DNA of 64,000 nt from Patiria miniata (GCF_015706575.1 NW_024037063.1:8370927-8434926); one strand, 5' to 3'. Positions 22,771 through 35,651 are shown, counted from the first letter of the stretch. Notes: generated from the letters alone by a model not told the origin. Made by a program: numbers and translations.

Positions 22771-25505
22771 ACGCAGTCAATTTGGATTTTTGTTGTAAAA
22801 TCTGATATTTTTTTATCAATAATTGAATTGGTAGTTCTTCAAACATTGTACACCAGCAATAATAAGTGCATATAGGATCAAAAATCCTACATCCAAAGTT
22901 TAATTATCTGAGCTGGAACAGAACGTGCAGAAATGAGCAAAACTTTTCAGGTCGATGAATCTGATTTTAAACCATCACATGAAAAGTCCCTCCACTGCAA
23001 AATACTTGTTGGTCCAAATCTAGACACGTTCTAGTTGTTTGACAGCCTCAAGCAATCCCGCAATCACCCTATACTTGGCACGTTTCCCAATATTACAATG
23101 CTAGCCTAGCTGGCTGCTTCATACATAGTCTGCAGACCATGGCACCTACATGTCGCAGCAGGATTCTATAAACTTGGAATCTGACGGCGCCTGGCCCAGG
23201 GCATTCTCAAATCGCTTTGCTGCCACCCTCAAATAATGAAGTATCACGCTCAATCGCACAATTCTAGGGTGATCTTTGATGGCGCTGCCAGTAATTTAGG
23301 TAGCACCACAGCTCAATGGGGTTTTTCTTTGATGTATTTTTGCTTGACAGCTCCCCTTTTGAAAGTCCCCCGCGACCCATACCGTATTTCCTTATAGCTG
23401 CTTGGCTGGTGGGCGATATGTGGGGGAGAGAGATGTGATTGGCAATTTGTGAAGAAAGGTGCAAACAGGACAGACACTCCGCTAGACCATGGTCAGTCAC
23501 CGCGCAGAAATATCACAATGCAAAAATACTTTTTTCCCCCTTTGCCAGTGGCTAGGCAGTGCAAAGGGGCTTCAGCATATCTCAACAAAAGTGAGTTATC
23601 TGTGATAAGGAGCTGGCGAATCCCAACACAGTTTTACTACTAACAAGGGGAGAAGGAAAACATACCCTCCCATTTACCATGACTTTACTTGATTTTTGTT
23701 GACCAAAATCAACCAAAAACATAGCTTCCAAAAATTACATATTGTTCCTACGTAGAATGACAACACTGCATCTACTGTAAATAAATGAATGACTAAGTAC
23801 AGAAAAAGAGGTTTTTCTTTGAGTATGTCACGTACATGTACTTGTTTTTTTTTTCCTAGCGGACAGAGAGGCATGTTCAGCCTCCTACACAAAATTTATC
23901 AAATTAAAGCCTTTTACCAGAGGGCTGAAAACAAAGTCTAGTCTGTTGAAAAGCCCTGGGTGACATACATGCACAGATTTGTGCCCTCTAGAGTTCTAAC
24001 AGCAGCTGATTTTTTTTGGGGGGGGGGGGAGAAGGAAAAGTAGGTCTCCCATCAAGGAACAATTAGCTCAAGGGTAGAGGAGCGTGGTTTAACAGGGGGA
24101 TGTGCTGTGAACCTTCTTTTCTTTTTTTTAAATACAGCACAATGAACACTGGTAGTTTTGATGAAATGCACAGAAAGTAACATGGCAAATGAGATTTCTT
24201 GGCTTGAGTCAATTTAAACATAATTGTCATCTTTTTTTTCAAATTATATATTCAGTATTGAAAGACGATGTGGAGGGAAAGGATTTAGCATGCAAAGTTG
24301 ACTTTAATACCTACCAGTTTAAAGGCATCTTAAAAAATTGAAAGTGTAGGAGAGTGTTGTCCACGTATTAAATTCCGAAAACACTAAATGCAACCCGTAA
24401 TTCCCCCAGCCAATCAAATAGCTTGCATGCTATATTCTCCAATCACCCATGGGTATACTAATGTTTTTAGGACTAGGCTCAGACGTACTGCAGGCAGATT
24501 GTTTGCAGGGTCCCTTGGCAAACGGGGACCTGAAGCGAAGAACAAAAGCTCTGGGAATTCAGGCTAGTCATGACATTTTTTATCCAAACTCTTCAAAGGT
24601 ATTCAAAAATAGCGAGGGATGGACAACTAATAAGACATGATTATTTTCAACCGTGTCTCTAAAATGTATAGCTTCTATTTTCTCAGCACACAACATGCAG
24701 AGGTTTGATATAGTAGTGATTAAACCCCAAATCACACTTTCTTTCCGAATGCATTAAAGTTTTATGCAGCGCAACTTTGACATTAGGTAATCATGGGTAT
24801 GATTGAAGGGGAAACCAAAAACCCCAAAATTGAAAGAGTAAAAGTGAGTGAGGAGAGCACTATATCATTAAAGGATGAAAATGATGAATAGGATGCGACT
24901 TACCCAAATTGCCAAAAAAAAAATGTGTAGTTTTTGTTTATATTAATTAAATTTTGTTTAAATTTTAGATTTTATCTGCTTTTTAAACCCTTTCAAAAAT
25001 TGGGCTTATTGCTAGGTGTATCTATTAATTTGCTGTATGATCAAGATATTGAATTTACACTTAATAAATATTTAATTATGTTTTTCCTGTATTTCATTTT
25101 TACGTTCAAGGCAGTCAGAGTGGAGAGTCCCTTTACGAGAAGCCAGTTTCATTTGGATAATCCATTTTGTTCCTATTTTTTCTTTGCTTTGTCCATTATC
25201 ATTTATAATCGGACATAAAAAAACCCATAAATATAAACTTGCAAGCTATTTTAATATGTAAAAACTTTTGTTCAGCACTAAACCTGCTGATAGTTTCAAC
25301 TCAACAATGACATTAAAGCCCATGTTTTCCATAAAAGATCATCCAACCTACAAGACTCTTTCCTTAATGCTCCCACTATACCATTCCTCTCAAAAATAAA
25401 CCTTACTTCACGCTTCCTCCAGCAATTCCCGGAGTTCTAGAATAATCAATGACCACAGTGTCAACATTTTTCCTGCGACCGTTATTCTCCAAATATTTCC
25501 ATTAC

Positions 25506-25710
25506 CATAGCTTCCCCCTCTCAGCCCTCGTTCAAATTCTTCAGCCTCTTGTAGCGTGATGAAGGAGTAGTTCAGACTGAACACGCCGTAGCCGTGGTGT
25601 CTTTGCTTTCCGTTCAGATGATACTCAAAGCGGAGGTTGTGAGTGGACGACAAGTGTGGTGCGGGCCTCTTGAAGCTGCAGTAGCGGGAGGACTTCTTGC
25701 CGTCGATAAT
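25506..25710 (-). CDS. CUB-domain gene: exon with second half of CUB domain 1
   Basis: The acceptor is CTGCCACAG before 25710 and the donor TATG|GTAATG after 25506, so the exon enters in phase 0 and leaves in phase 1 (205 nt, residues 112-179). The first residues IIDGKKSSRYC follow NYLK of the previous exon, rebuilding the CUB motif 'DYLxVxDG...C' exactly across the splice; Cys122 probably pairs with Cys103. The core ends in HGYGVFSLNYSFI, the last CUB strand, with a sequon at residue 158. A charged linker (LQEAEEFERGLRGGSY) follows. Reading through the donor gives a stop about 34 codons later, so the weaker GTAATG donor is inferred from phase agreement with the next exon. Confidence 0.87.
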
Positions 25711-26121
25711 CTGTGGCAGTGACAAGAATTAACAACATGGATTCAGGCAGGTAGCAATGGAGGCAGTGATTTGATGTAGCGCAAAACAAGCATTTGAGCA
25801 ATTCCGCTCTACAAATAGGCAATGTTCTTGAGCAAATGAAGCGTTTTAACAACGCCATGCTGGAGGTACAAACAGACGTGAATCCAAGGTTCTTTACATG
25901 TAGATTACATTTTGCTATGATTCAAACATAACATATTATAATCTACAAAATTTAGATTGAAGTAAAGTTGCTAAATTTCTTCAATGCACGTGATATTTAG
26001 ATTGTTTCTACCCAGGAAATTGCATTGATACAGTGCCCTCATTTGCTAAAACAAACATATCGGCTTTTAGAGTCTAATCATATGTTTAAGTACCACGTGA
26101 TCATGCGGTTTCCCTGTGATT

Positions 26122-26403
26122 GGCTACCATTGCAGTAGGCAAGTGTTTGGTTAGCAACCACATTGTGCGTTGGATACTAGACAGTATAGGTTTTTTTTCC
26201 CCCCATAAAATAACCGTAAATTCATTATCCAATGGCACAGTGGTCACTACCTGTGCTGTGTACAGTTGTTATAATCGTACTGACCCAGAGGGTGTTGGCT
26301 CCGAGTTTTACTCACAGTTTTGCCATCCATCACAGCTTTAAAGGCTTGCGCACTACCTACTACACAAGGCTCTGTATGATATTTGCCGACTGCAATGGCT
26401 ACT
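26122..26403. mobile_element. Probable short TIR element
   Basis: GGCTACCATTGCAGTAGGCAA at the left and the complement of GTAGCCATTGCAGTCGGCAA at the right form imperfect 20-bp inverted repeats 282 bp apart. No target duplication could be defined. Confidence 0.5.
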
Positions 26404-27678
26404 CTGACTTTCCGGTACCCGGATGTAGGCCGGGTCAAATAGGTCAGTGAGAGAGCCCGAATGAGTCTCATGGAGCACATGTGAACTCAATCTACATCTA
26501 TCATTGGATAAGGTGAAAAATTCATTCCAATTTGGATTTTGAGTGTACTGGTTAAACAACTTTATTTTTGAATGTTTATATAAAAATATTTCAATAATTT
26601 TAAAATTGATTCAAGAGAAGTGGCGATATTGTGATTTTTAATGGTTTTCTTGGTTTGTTGCGATGTATTAATTTTTTTGCAGCAGATGCGAGATGTATCT
26701 TATTAAATTATCACAAAGAAGTCCATGATACATGTCAGAAAGCGTACTTCATGCTATTTTCAAGTATTTATTCAAAAGGCCAATTTTGCCAAAAGACTCA
26801 TTTTACATTTGTGACTAGTTCATAAGGTTCAGATATGTCCAGATTTAAATCTCAAGAAATTAATTGTTCAAGAAAACAACTTATCAACAAACTTTGTAAA
26901 GAGCATTTAAAAATGATTTATGGGAATACATTTTCAGACAGCATGAGCTCAAAGCCAAGAGCAAGTTGGAGTAAGGACTACATATTGCTACCTGTAGTTT
27001 GACTAACTTCACTTGAATGCAACCTTGGACAACCCTAGTCGACTATTTGGAACCAGAGCCCAGAGCACAGTCTCGTCAATGGTTACCAATAACAGTGTGT
27101 ACATTAATTCTCAAGGAGCCAGGATCAAGAATTTTCTTGCCGATGTTTTGACCATCGTTTGACAGGAGGCATTCACACGTTGCTAGTAGTGCGCAGGCGT
27201 AAGTGACTTCACAAATCAAACACTAGCCCATAAATGGTCTAAAAACCTAATGCCAAAAAGGTTAACAAGCAAAAAAGAAAACCACAAAAACATGACCAGA
27301 ATAGATGGCACACCCACTAATAATGATAACAGTGAAATAGAACAAAAAACACTCATATCGAATTCCAAACAGATTCACATTTGAATGTTACTTGTATGAT
27401 TTAGTGCAATAAACAGGGTATGAGTGGCATATCACAGTTTTCTGCATAAAATTTTGAAATTGAACATAATTATATTTAAATTGATAATCTAATTGTCTTA
27501 GAACTGTTATGCCGTAAGTTGCAAGATAAAAGAATAGTAACAAATGTTAACGCTACTGTAAAATATTATTTTCAACGTACATTTTGTAAAGCCTACAATT
27601 TAACCAATCAGGCACTAAAGTAATGCACATAATTAGTACTGTTCTTAAGCAACATATTCCTGAAACCAACCCAACAGG

Positions 27679-27945
27679 GCTATCTGCTCCGTTCACAAGT
27701 ACCCCCTCACAGTCAAAGAAAGTACAGTTGGGGGTGACCAAACGATGCCATCTTGCCTGACTGCAATATTTTGCCCAGAAGCACGGCCACTGCGTGTACA
27801 TAGTACAAATCCCCTGGTGTGCGTGCGACACACACAAGGAAAGGTGTGCCCGCAACAACCAGCAAAATGTATGTGTTCCGCCCATGGGGCGTCGTTGCTA
27901 GGTAAAAGGGCGCCCTCTTTTGTTGGCGCACAGAGCCCATATTCT
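27679..27945 (-). repeat. AAGATGGCG dispersed repeat, copy 3
   Basis: This is an inverse copy of the repeat, in the same sense as the CUB gene. Its short frame reads MASFGHPQLYFL and stops one codon earlier (TGA). Its far end is part of the 307-bp tandem duplication that follows. Confidence 0.8.
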
Positions 27946-28437
27946 AAGATAAACCATAAAGGATCTTATTCACATGTATCAAAATAGCCAAAGTATCGAG
28001 TAGTCATATTTCATGTATTTCTTAAGTCCTATAGGGCTAGCTAGACTGCCTATCAGGATGGGTAGAGATAAAGGATCAGACAGGATCAGGTGTGGGGAAA
28101 GTAACTCAGTAAAAAGAAAAATTGAATTACGTGCGTCACACACAAGGAACGGTGTGCGCGCAACAACCAGCAAACTATGTGTTCCGCCCATGGGGCATCG
28201 TTGCTAGGTAAAAGGGCGCCCTCTTTTTTTGGAGCACGCAGCCCATATTCAAAGATAAACCATAAAGGATCTTATTCACATGTATCAAAATAGCCAAAGC
28301 ATCGAGTAGTCATATTTCATGTATTTCTTCAGTCCTCTAGGGCTAACTAGACTGCCTATCAGGATGGGTAAAGATAAAGGATCAGATAGGATCAGGTGTG
28401 GGGAAAGTAACTCAGTAAGAAGGAAAATTGAATTACC
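27823..28437 (-). repeat. Tandem duplication of about 307 bp
   Basis: Unit 1 (about 27823-28129) and unit 2 (about 28130-28437) are nearly identical over their length. Each joins roughly the last 125 bp of the AAGATGGCG repeat to the same 180 bp of flanking DNA (CATAAAGGATCTTATTCACA…). The duplication therefore happened after the repeat inserted. Confidence 0.8.
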
Positions 28438-28977
28438 AGAAAAGTCAGTATCAATGCAACACAGGTTATCTAGGTTTTCAGGGGCTAGTTTGAAAGCCAG
28501 TGGAATATTTTGCTGTGTATGAAAGTTGATACTTTTGCCTTCGGGAATTGAATTATCTTTGGAGATTGTAGTAGAATGAACCCCATGTCTTCACCATTTG
28601 GATGAAGTGACGAATCTGTCCACACGGCAGCTAAACCAAGTGTTGGGAAAATAAAAGTAGGTCGATTTTTCAAATCACGATTTTTATACATGAGTAAGTT
28701 TTTCCTGTCCCTGTTACATCTGGCATATGATTTTGTAAAATTGTGGACGCACTCCTTCATGCTTTCATACTTAACGAGTGATCATGCAAGAGCAAACTAC
28801 CTAGCCAACAAATGTAGATAGTTTGAAGTAAATTTTAATGATACTTGAATGGCAAATGACAAAATTCAGACAAACAGGGACAGAAAATGTTTCACAATTT
28901 GAACCTTAAATTAATTTATAGAATGACCCATACATTGTACTTTTCTTCCCCCCCAAAAATTGAAAATATGTAACCAG

Positions 28978-29178
28978 TGGCGAAGCCATGGGGGGAGTGG
29001 GGGGGGGGGGGGGGGGGGGCGACAGCCTCCCCATGAAACCTTGTCGCCCCCCCAGTCCCCCCCCCCCACTGAGATTTTGAGTTTCTAAAAAAATTATCAT
29101 TGATCTACATGACGCCCCCCATGAAATGTTCCAGCCCCCCCAGCGCCCCCCCACTGAAAAATTCCTGGCTACGCCACT
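28978..29178. repeat. G/C-tract element with GTGGCGAAGCC ends
   Basis: AGTGGCGAAGCCATGGGGGG at the left and CCTGGCTACGCCACTG at the right form terminal inverted repeats around long G and C runs. It is a relative of the other G/C-tract elements. Confidence 0.55.
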
Positions 29179-29792
29179 GTATGTAACTGATGAGCGATAG
29201 CCTACTTGTTTGATAGCCCTTCTGTGTTTTCTTTTTCATAAAAAGCATATTAATTTTGGAGATATCAATTACTGAACAGTTTCTTCACTTAAGTTTGTCA
29301 AACCCCCCAAAAAACTGAGTTGCTGCACGTTTGCTACTTTGTGTAATTAGAGTAAGTAACAAAACGCCACATGTTAAAGTTTTGAAAATCAACAGATTAT
29401 ATACAGGAAGAGGACATCATAAAATGTAAGAACAGCCACTGATCCCCAGATACCTGTTTTGGACAGATTTGTCACTTCATACGAACAAGTAATGATTTAC
29501 ATGCAGACACAACAATTACTTAGCTTAAATTGTTCCCTTAGGCAGCAATTAATCTCGTACTGTTACTGACACTTCAGTCTGATTGACAGTTAATATATCT
29601 CCCTGATGACATTAAATAAAGAAATCTGAGCATGTCCTGAGATTAAATGACTGCTGCAGGCTAGCACTGTGGTATTATGTGACTGTTGATGCGTAGTGTA
29701 ATACAGAGGGAAAAGGAAGGGAAAAACATGGAACATACTTGCAATATAGTTGAAGCCCCAACTAAACTTCCATCAGGCTCCTCCCAAAGTTG

Positions 29793-30302
29793 TTAAAGCT
29801 ATAGTCCATCATTTGCAGCTATCCAAAAAGTAACTGACGTAATTATTGTTGAAAAAGATACTTGGTTGAAAGATAGTAAAGAAATTATTCTTTCTGGCAA
29901 GCTGTCATTTTGAAGAAATCAACGAAAGAAGGCCTTTCCAACGGTGCGTCTTAAGACGCACCGTTGGAAATTTCCGTTAGAAGTTCATTTTTTTATTCGG
30001 CGAAGCATGCGCAAGCTTTGGCACGACGCACACGGTTGCTATAATTCGTCGGATCAGAGCTGCAATCGGCTCAGTAAGACCGTGTCTCGGACGCTGAATT
30101 CAGGCCCAATTCAAAACATGATTCAGCAATTTTTGATTTGAAATCGAGATCCTAGAATGCTGTTTTTCTCGGAATATACAGCTGAAGCTGAGCTGAAATT
30201 TCATCAGGTTAGTTGTTCAGCACCCTTCTTTAGATTTTGAGCACTTTTGTTGCTTCAAACGAACAAAGTGCAGAAATTACAAATGATGGACTATACCTTT
30301 AA
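29793..30302. mobile_element. MITE-like element, family A copy 2
   Basis: The 510-bp element is flanked by TTAA at both ends with imperfect terminal inverted repeats (AGCTATAGTCCATCATTTG / CAAATGATGGACTATACC reading inwards). It carries a perfect 36-bp palindrome at 29935-29970 whose counterpart is decayed in the other two copies. It sits in the intron between 33.4 and 25.7 kb. Confidence 0.85.
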
Positions 30303-30379
30303 GACTAAAATTTAAGACTAAATATTCCATTGCACAACATTAAATACTCATAGCAAAGTGAAAAGTATTTCTTGAACAG

Positions 30380-30590
30380 GTTGGCCTGGCCTTCCAACAC
30401 TGTGACCTGGGTTCGATTCCTGTCTGGGCCATTATGTAGATTGGGTTTTCAGTCCCTGCCTGATTCCGTGGGTATTCCTCAGAATATTCTACTAGGGTTT
30501 TCCTCCCACCTCTAAAACTACCATTTCTTTCCATCGTCTTCTCTTTACTGGGCCCCATGGGACCAGTGGATTCCAATGGGCTACCCAGTT
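30380..30590 (+). repeat. SINE-like repeat with Pol III B box
   Basis: It contains GACCTGGGTTCGATTCCTG, a strong tRNA B box, preceded by GGTTGGCCTGGCCTTCC (weak A box), then a non-tRNA body (GGGTTTTCCTCCCACCTCT). The 5' end may be truncated. Confidence 0.55.
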
Positions 30591-32830
30591 AAAATAAAAA
30601 TTAAGTGAATTAAAAATTGCTTTGGTAGATAAAGGTATTAAAAATTGTAACTACTGTATATTGCACAGCTAAACACAGTTTTGTTAACAATGAAATTGTG
30701 CTAATTTGACAATGTTCACCCAGTGATATTAAATCCATATTTTTACCTGCAGCCAAAAAACTGTATTGATTTGTCCACCTGCATGTTTATACAGCGTTTC
30801 ATCCCTGGAAGCTTGCCTTGCCTGCAGCAATTAGTGCACCGACCAGCTTAGCAGTCTGCAAGTTGGCTGTGCATATGTCACAGTGAGTGACAATAAAGTG
30901 TGTCAGAGTGTGATTCCTATTTCATTACAACCACATTGTGTGAAGAACACGAGGGGAGAACTTTCTGAGATGTGATATTACTGCGGATGCCTTGGGCAAT
31001 CTTTGGAATGTGTTGAGTGATTTACATAATCACAAAATAGTATAGAAAATTCCTTTGCCGGATATTTACATCAAAAGTGCTTCTCCTAACTTTTATCGAG
31101 GGTCAACAACTCAACCAATACTATGGGACATCCATAGCAGCCATGGCAATCAATTTGAAAAATTGGCAATCGTACATTTCTGTCATTTTTATATGTAAAA
31201 AAAGGACATTTGGGTTTTTTACTAGTCAAAAATGTGGTATTTTTTGGCCAAATCTATCAAGGTTTCACTTTGGAGTAAACATTATCATATGGTCACATGA
31301 TCTATAATGTATACCGAGAATCTAATATGGCAAATATACATTGAAGACCACTTTATTTTCACCTTTTCTACACAATTTTCTTTGTTTGTGAGTTTTTCAT
31401 AGCTGTCATTGCACCCCAAAAAAATGCAAAGCAGTTTTAGTGTTACCATTTGAGCTGATTTTGGTTGGAAAAACAAACAAACATATTTGGGGGAACAAAC
31501 AAAATACAGTTTTGCCCCCAAAATAGGTTGTAGTGCCCTCCAAAGATGACATGTACCAATTATTGTTTAATTGGATTATGTTCTAAAGAATATTTGTACC
31601 ACATTGGAAAGCTGTGAATGGAAAATGAAGAAATTAAGTCTGAAATACTTAACTTGTTTGTTCAAAAATGGGCAAAAAAGCTAAAGGGTACTCTTGTAGC
31701 CACAACACAACCAAATAACGTCATAGACCACATACTGTTAGCATTCGGAAAGTCAGCAAGAGCATATAAAAATTGGAGGTGCAATGTCCCGAGAAGACCC
31801 ACAAAATAAATACCCTGGTCCTGATAAGGTAGAATTAATCTCTTTAAAAAAACTTAACAAAAACAAGTGCCTAAAAGATATGGCATTATGTGAAGAACAA
31901 ATTATGCACTGAAATTCTAAAGGTAATTCTGTTCAAAACCTATACAATCAAAATACAACTTGAAGGATTTTCAGCAGTGTTTTGGGAAAGCATAATTCAA
32001 CTCACTGGATTATGCCTGTGTGACAACAGGTCATTGTATGATGTCTTTTTGATTATGGCTTTCAAAAATATGGTGAACTATAGATGATTCATTTTTTTCA
32101 CATCAACATTAACATAAACCTTAGGAATGAAAAACATTGGCAGTCATCAAAAACACTCAAGTTACGCTGAGCAAAACTACAAAATGTATGCGCAATGAAG
32201 GCGCCAGACAGCAGATATGTACTTCAGCACTGAGGATGGGAAAAGTGCACAGGGAGCCAGGTAAAATTAAGCGGGGAAAGGTTGCACTAATTGACCAGGC
32301 AATGTATCATACAACTCATGCATCAATCTTGATATCAAATTACATGCCATCTATCTGTGATGATGAGGTCAGTCTAGCACAGCCCATCAACTGGCTGGCT
32401 GACTCCTTGTGCTTTGAATGAACTCATCCATCAATTTGATGGATGAATACATTTATGTCTGTCAGGCTGACAACAAGAAAGAGAAAGCTGCGATGGGATG
32501 GTGGAAGGGTATAGGATGGAAGGCGGATGATTAAGAAGGGGGTGTTGAGTTGAATTGCTGAGGTGGGGGTGTAGGGTTCATGCATGTACATGGGGCTTAT
32601 GTGCAGATGTGTACAATCAGTAATCACATGGTTAAGTTGATGTGTTAATGTTTATTCAGAACAAATTAAAAATGCATGACAGGAGACAGTAGACCTTATA
32701 CCTTGCAGGTATCTCAGAAGATGTTGTTTGTCATATTTATTAAGTAACAAGGAATTCCTGAAAGGAACTTTCCTTTGAGGGGTGAAGCAACTAAGGTCCA
32801 TGAGAACAATTAAAAGGAAGCGAAGTCATC

Positions 32831-33360
32831 GGGCAAGTTTGAGCAAGGACCAGTGGGTAACTAGTCATTGGTTTGTGTGACGTACCTAGCACATGTGCAC
32901 TGAAGTTGCGAACGACTCTAGTCGAACTAGTGGCATGTCAACGGCCGTCAAAAAATGGTGGTCGCACAATTATTCAACAGTTGTTGTTTTCCCTTTATTT
33001 ACACAAACAATAGCGATTGTGTACACATAGTTTAAGACATCTTGCATAATTACCAATATTATTGTACAATGGTGGGACAAAATTGACCTGATTGCCAGCT
33101 AAGATGGAAAAACTTTACAATGAAAATGAAATTTAGCGATCACAGTTTCGTTTCCGCTATTTTTGTTGTAGTTGGTCCTCTCTGCACTATGCTATGCTAT
33201 TGTTAACCAGCTATAAATCATTGCGCGACCAGCCGCGGTAGGCTGGTTCCAAATAGTCGGCTAGCTTAGTCAACCATCGTCGACTAGACAGAGTTTGGGC
33301 TAACTTTAATCAAACTATAGTTAACCGTTGGTCAACAATAATTTTTGCGTGAACTTGCCC
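32831..33360. mobile_element. DNA-transposon remnant with GGGCAAGTT ends
   Basis: A 530-bp segment begins GGGCAAGTTTGAGCAA and ends TGCGTGAACTTGCCC, an inverted repeat with a 9-bp perfect core. It contains several inverted GTCGACTA and GTTGAC words. A related segment occurs in inverse orientation near 27.0 kb (shared word CTGGTTCCAAATAGTCG). It lies next to the exon ending at 33438. Confidence 0.6.
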
Positions 33361-33437
33361 TAAGATGTTCTGGAACTGGAACAATGATTTCTGACAGCTT
33401 GCTGAACATGAATGAACCGAACCACTAGTCCACTCAC

Positions 33438-33670
33438 CTTTAAATAATTCTGTTCATCATTGCACATGTTGACCGACTTGTTGACAGAGTCTAAAAAGAA
33501 ATCAGTGAAGACCACTTTGATGCGGCCATGGGGGCCTAAATGTTCCAGCTCGTAGAAATAAATGTGTGAGCTTGACGTGGGATGGCGTAGGGGAAACCCA
33601 GGTGAGGTGACGGCACCCGATGAGGAGCAGGAATAGTTGCCTTGGATGAAGTTAAAGAAATATTTATAAT
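33438..33670 (-). CDS. CUB-domain gene: exon with first half of CUB domain 1
   Basis: The exon has an acceptor (ATCTCCACAG) before 33670 and a strong donor (AAG|GTGAGTGG) after 33438. It is 233 nt long, enters in phase 1 and leaves in phase 0, giving residues 35-111. It reads like the front half of a CUB domain: Cys48, the motif SSGAVTSPGFPLRHP (compare the family's 'SGTITSPNYP'), a strand KVVFTDFFLDS, then Cys103 and NYLK just before the junction. The usual second CUB cysteine, in the segment SSHIYFYELE, is missing. Sequons are NYS (residue 45) and NKS (97). CUB domains are extracellular beta-sandwich modules for protein or glycan binding; the ligand here is unknown. A 530-bp transposon-like element lies only about 80 bp downstream in the next intron. 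Confidence 0.87.
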
Positions 33671-34199
33671 CTGTGGAGATGAAACAAGAAGGAATAATTA
33701 CTGGAGGTTATCATTACTATTATTAGTGTGGAAATTCATGCAAGGGTATTTTTGGGGCTTAGAAATGTTTTGGACATTTGTTCATCGTAAAACTGCATGT
33801 ATACGCTCAGCACATGTGCGCATACTTTGTTCAGGCCCGTTCCCTGATCCCAGACTGGGGGGGGGGGGTCTTTAAATTCTTAAGTGGAACTTTAATTTTA
33901 TGCGAGCGTAGAGCGCGAAGCCCCAGAAGGCATGGGGCCTGCTCAAGCCTAGTTCAGGAATATATCTTGAAACAATTGTAACATGTCTCCCAAATTCCAA
34001 TAAATCTGCAATATGAAATAGTGTAAATGTTTTTTGGGACCACCCTGTACAATGTTGAATTGTCCAAAATGTACGTCTGACATTGCCCAATTACAATACT
34101 ATTTGTTCCCTTATACCAAGGGTGTCAATCGCTTCTCAAAAGTGGGAAAGGGGGGAGGACATACCTTGATCACAACTAATGCGAGCACAAAGTCCTAAC

Positions 34200-34425
34200 T
34201 AGCATGGCGTTCGGGGCCCTCTTAATGGCCCTGAAAATTTAGGATTCTAGAAGCTCTGTGGTGAGATCTGAGGCAATTTCTGACCACTTTGACCAATTAG
34301 CATTTTTTTTTATTAAAGCAAAAGATAATCATTTAAACATCACTATCGAGTTTGGAGTCATGGAATAAGCTTTTCTGAGCTACACAATCATATGCAGGCT
34401 ACAATTTTTATTCAGGGACGAAAAA
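34200..34425 (+). repeat. Dispersed repeat shared with the right window edge
   Basis: This segment (GGATTCTAGAAGCTCTGTGG … AGGCTACAATTTTTATTCAG) is homologous in direct orientation to 63765-64000. The preceding GCGCGAAGCCCCAGAAGG block at 33.9 kb also has a counterpart there. Identity looks moderate, so both are old copies. Confidence 0.7.
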
Positions 34426-35623
34426 ATGGGGGGGGGGGGAACAATCAGTATGATATCCCCCCTACTTTAAAAAGTTTCCCCCTCACTTTAAAAAGAATCC
34501 CCCCTGTCCCTCACCGATTGATGTCCATGCCTTATACTAGTATCACAGGGGACCCTGTGTCTTTACACCTGCTAATGTGACTAATGTTATTTGACAGGCC
34601 GAAACACGAAGAATATTCAGACAGCCTCACATATGGTGCCACGTACATGTACATACCGGGGAAGAGAATTGCGCCCTCACGGTGCTCAGCTCTAGTCCAA
34701 AACATAACAGGCACATAAATTATGACATATGGCGCATGCTGACCTTTAAGGATTACATATCTCTGATTTCATTTCATTTGATGTGATTTACGTCCAAACA
34801 TCACAAGATCAAATTCTAAACTTTTTTTTAAATTGCAAGTATACAAATATTTAGGTGAGGGACCTGGCTGCATGGAAGCTTGAATAATGTACATGAACAG
34901 ACCCAGATTGAACTCACATTCCGTCCTTTCAATTTTTACACATATTTCTATCAAAACATTAACGCAGATAGTTTGTGCTACTATTATGATACTATGAGAG
35001 GCTATTGTGCTTTTATTTGCACAAGAAACATATTTATTAATGCATTTGGAACATTATGTTATACAGTTTGCTCAAACAATGAAATATGATTTAGTTCTAT
35101 TGTGCCAGAGACTACATGTATTTCTATCATTTAGTTAATTGATGTACCAAAAGCCATTTGGAAAACTTATATGTCCTTGGTATTTAAAGGCATTTAGGAT
35201 CATTTGTAAACACTCAAAAACATAACTGCCTAAATATCAAACACTTGATTGCAAGTAAATAATAGTATGAAGCATCCTGTGTAATCGAGTTCGAGTTTGA
35301 GGTTGAGTTTGGTATGTTGTCATTCTCAAGAAAAGATGAATTTCGTATCAGGACCTAACCATCACTGACTTTTCTCAAATACGACATCTGTTAAACAGCC
35401 GCATGCTAGCTGTTGACTTCATGCATATGCTCAGGTACGCTAGGCGTATGTACATGTATATCACTTTCCCACGACAGAGCTGGCACTCAGGTACCCCCTG
35501 TGACCTATGGGTTCTATGCACGACAGATTCCAAGAGCTGCACAGTTTTGACTTTTTTGGACCGGGGTTTTTATCATGTTTTTTTCAGCAGCAATGGACAA
35601 AAAACATTAAACAGCTCAGTGGA

Positions 35624-35651
35624 ACCATGGAGCTATAAATAGCTCCATGGT
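35624..35651. repeat. Short perfect hairpin around TATAAATA
   Basis: ACCATGGAGCTA and its exact complement flank a 4-nt TAAA centre. It could be chance, a transposon core or a cruciform-prone site. Confidence 0.7.

Larger units (their letters stand above)
20617..25505 (-). other. Intron of the CUB gene, about 4.9 kb
   Basis: It contains a repeat of the 'CCATGACTTTTCCAGG' type at 20.75-21.1 kb, the LINE fragment and TTAA element at 21.1-21.9 kb, a G/C-tract element, a SINE, and a low-repeat GC-richer block at 23.06-23.56 kb that may be conserved regulatory DNA. Nothing definite is seen at 23.6-25.4 kb. Confidence 0.55.
25711..33437 (-). other. Intron of the CUB gene, about 7.7 kb
   Basis: This phase-0 intron splits CUB domain 1. 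It holds a short TIR element, the AAGATGGCG repeat with its tandem duplication, a G/C-tract element, family A copy 2, a SINE and the GGGCAAGTT element. Between 30.6 and 32.8 kb I see no feature worth naming. Confidence 0.6.
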
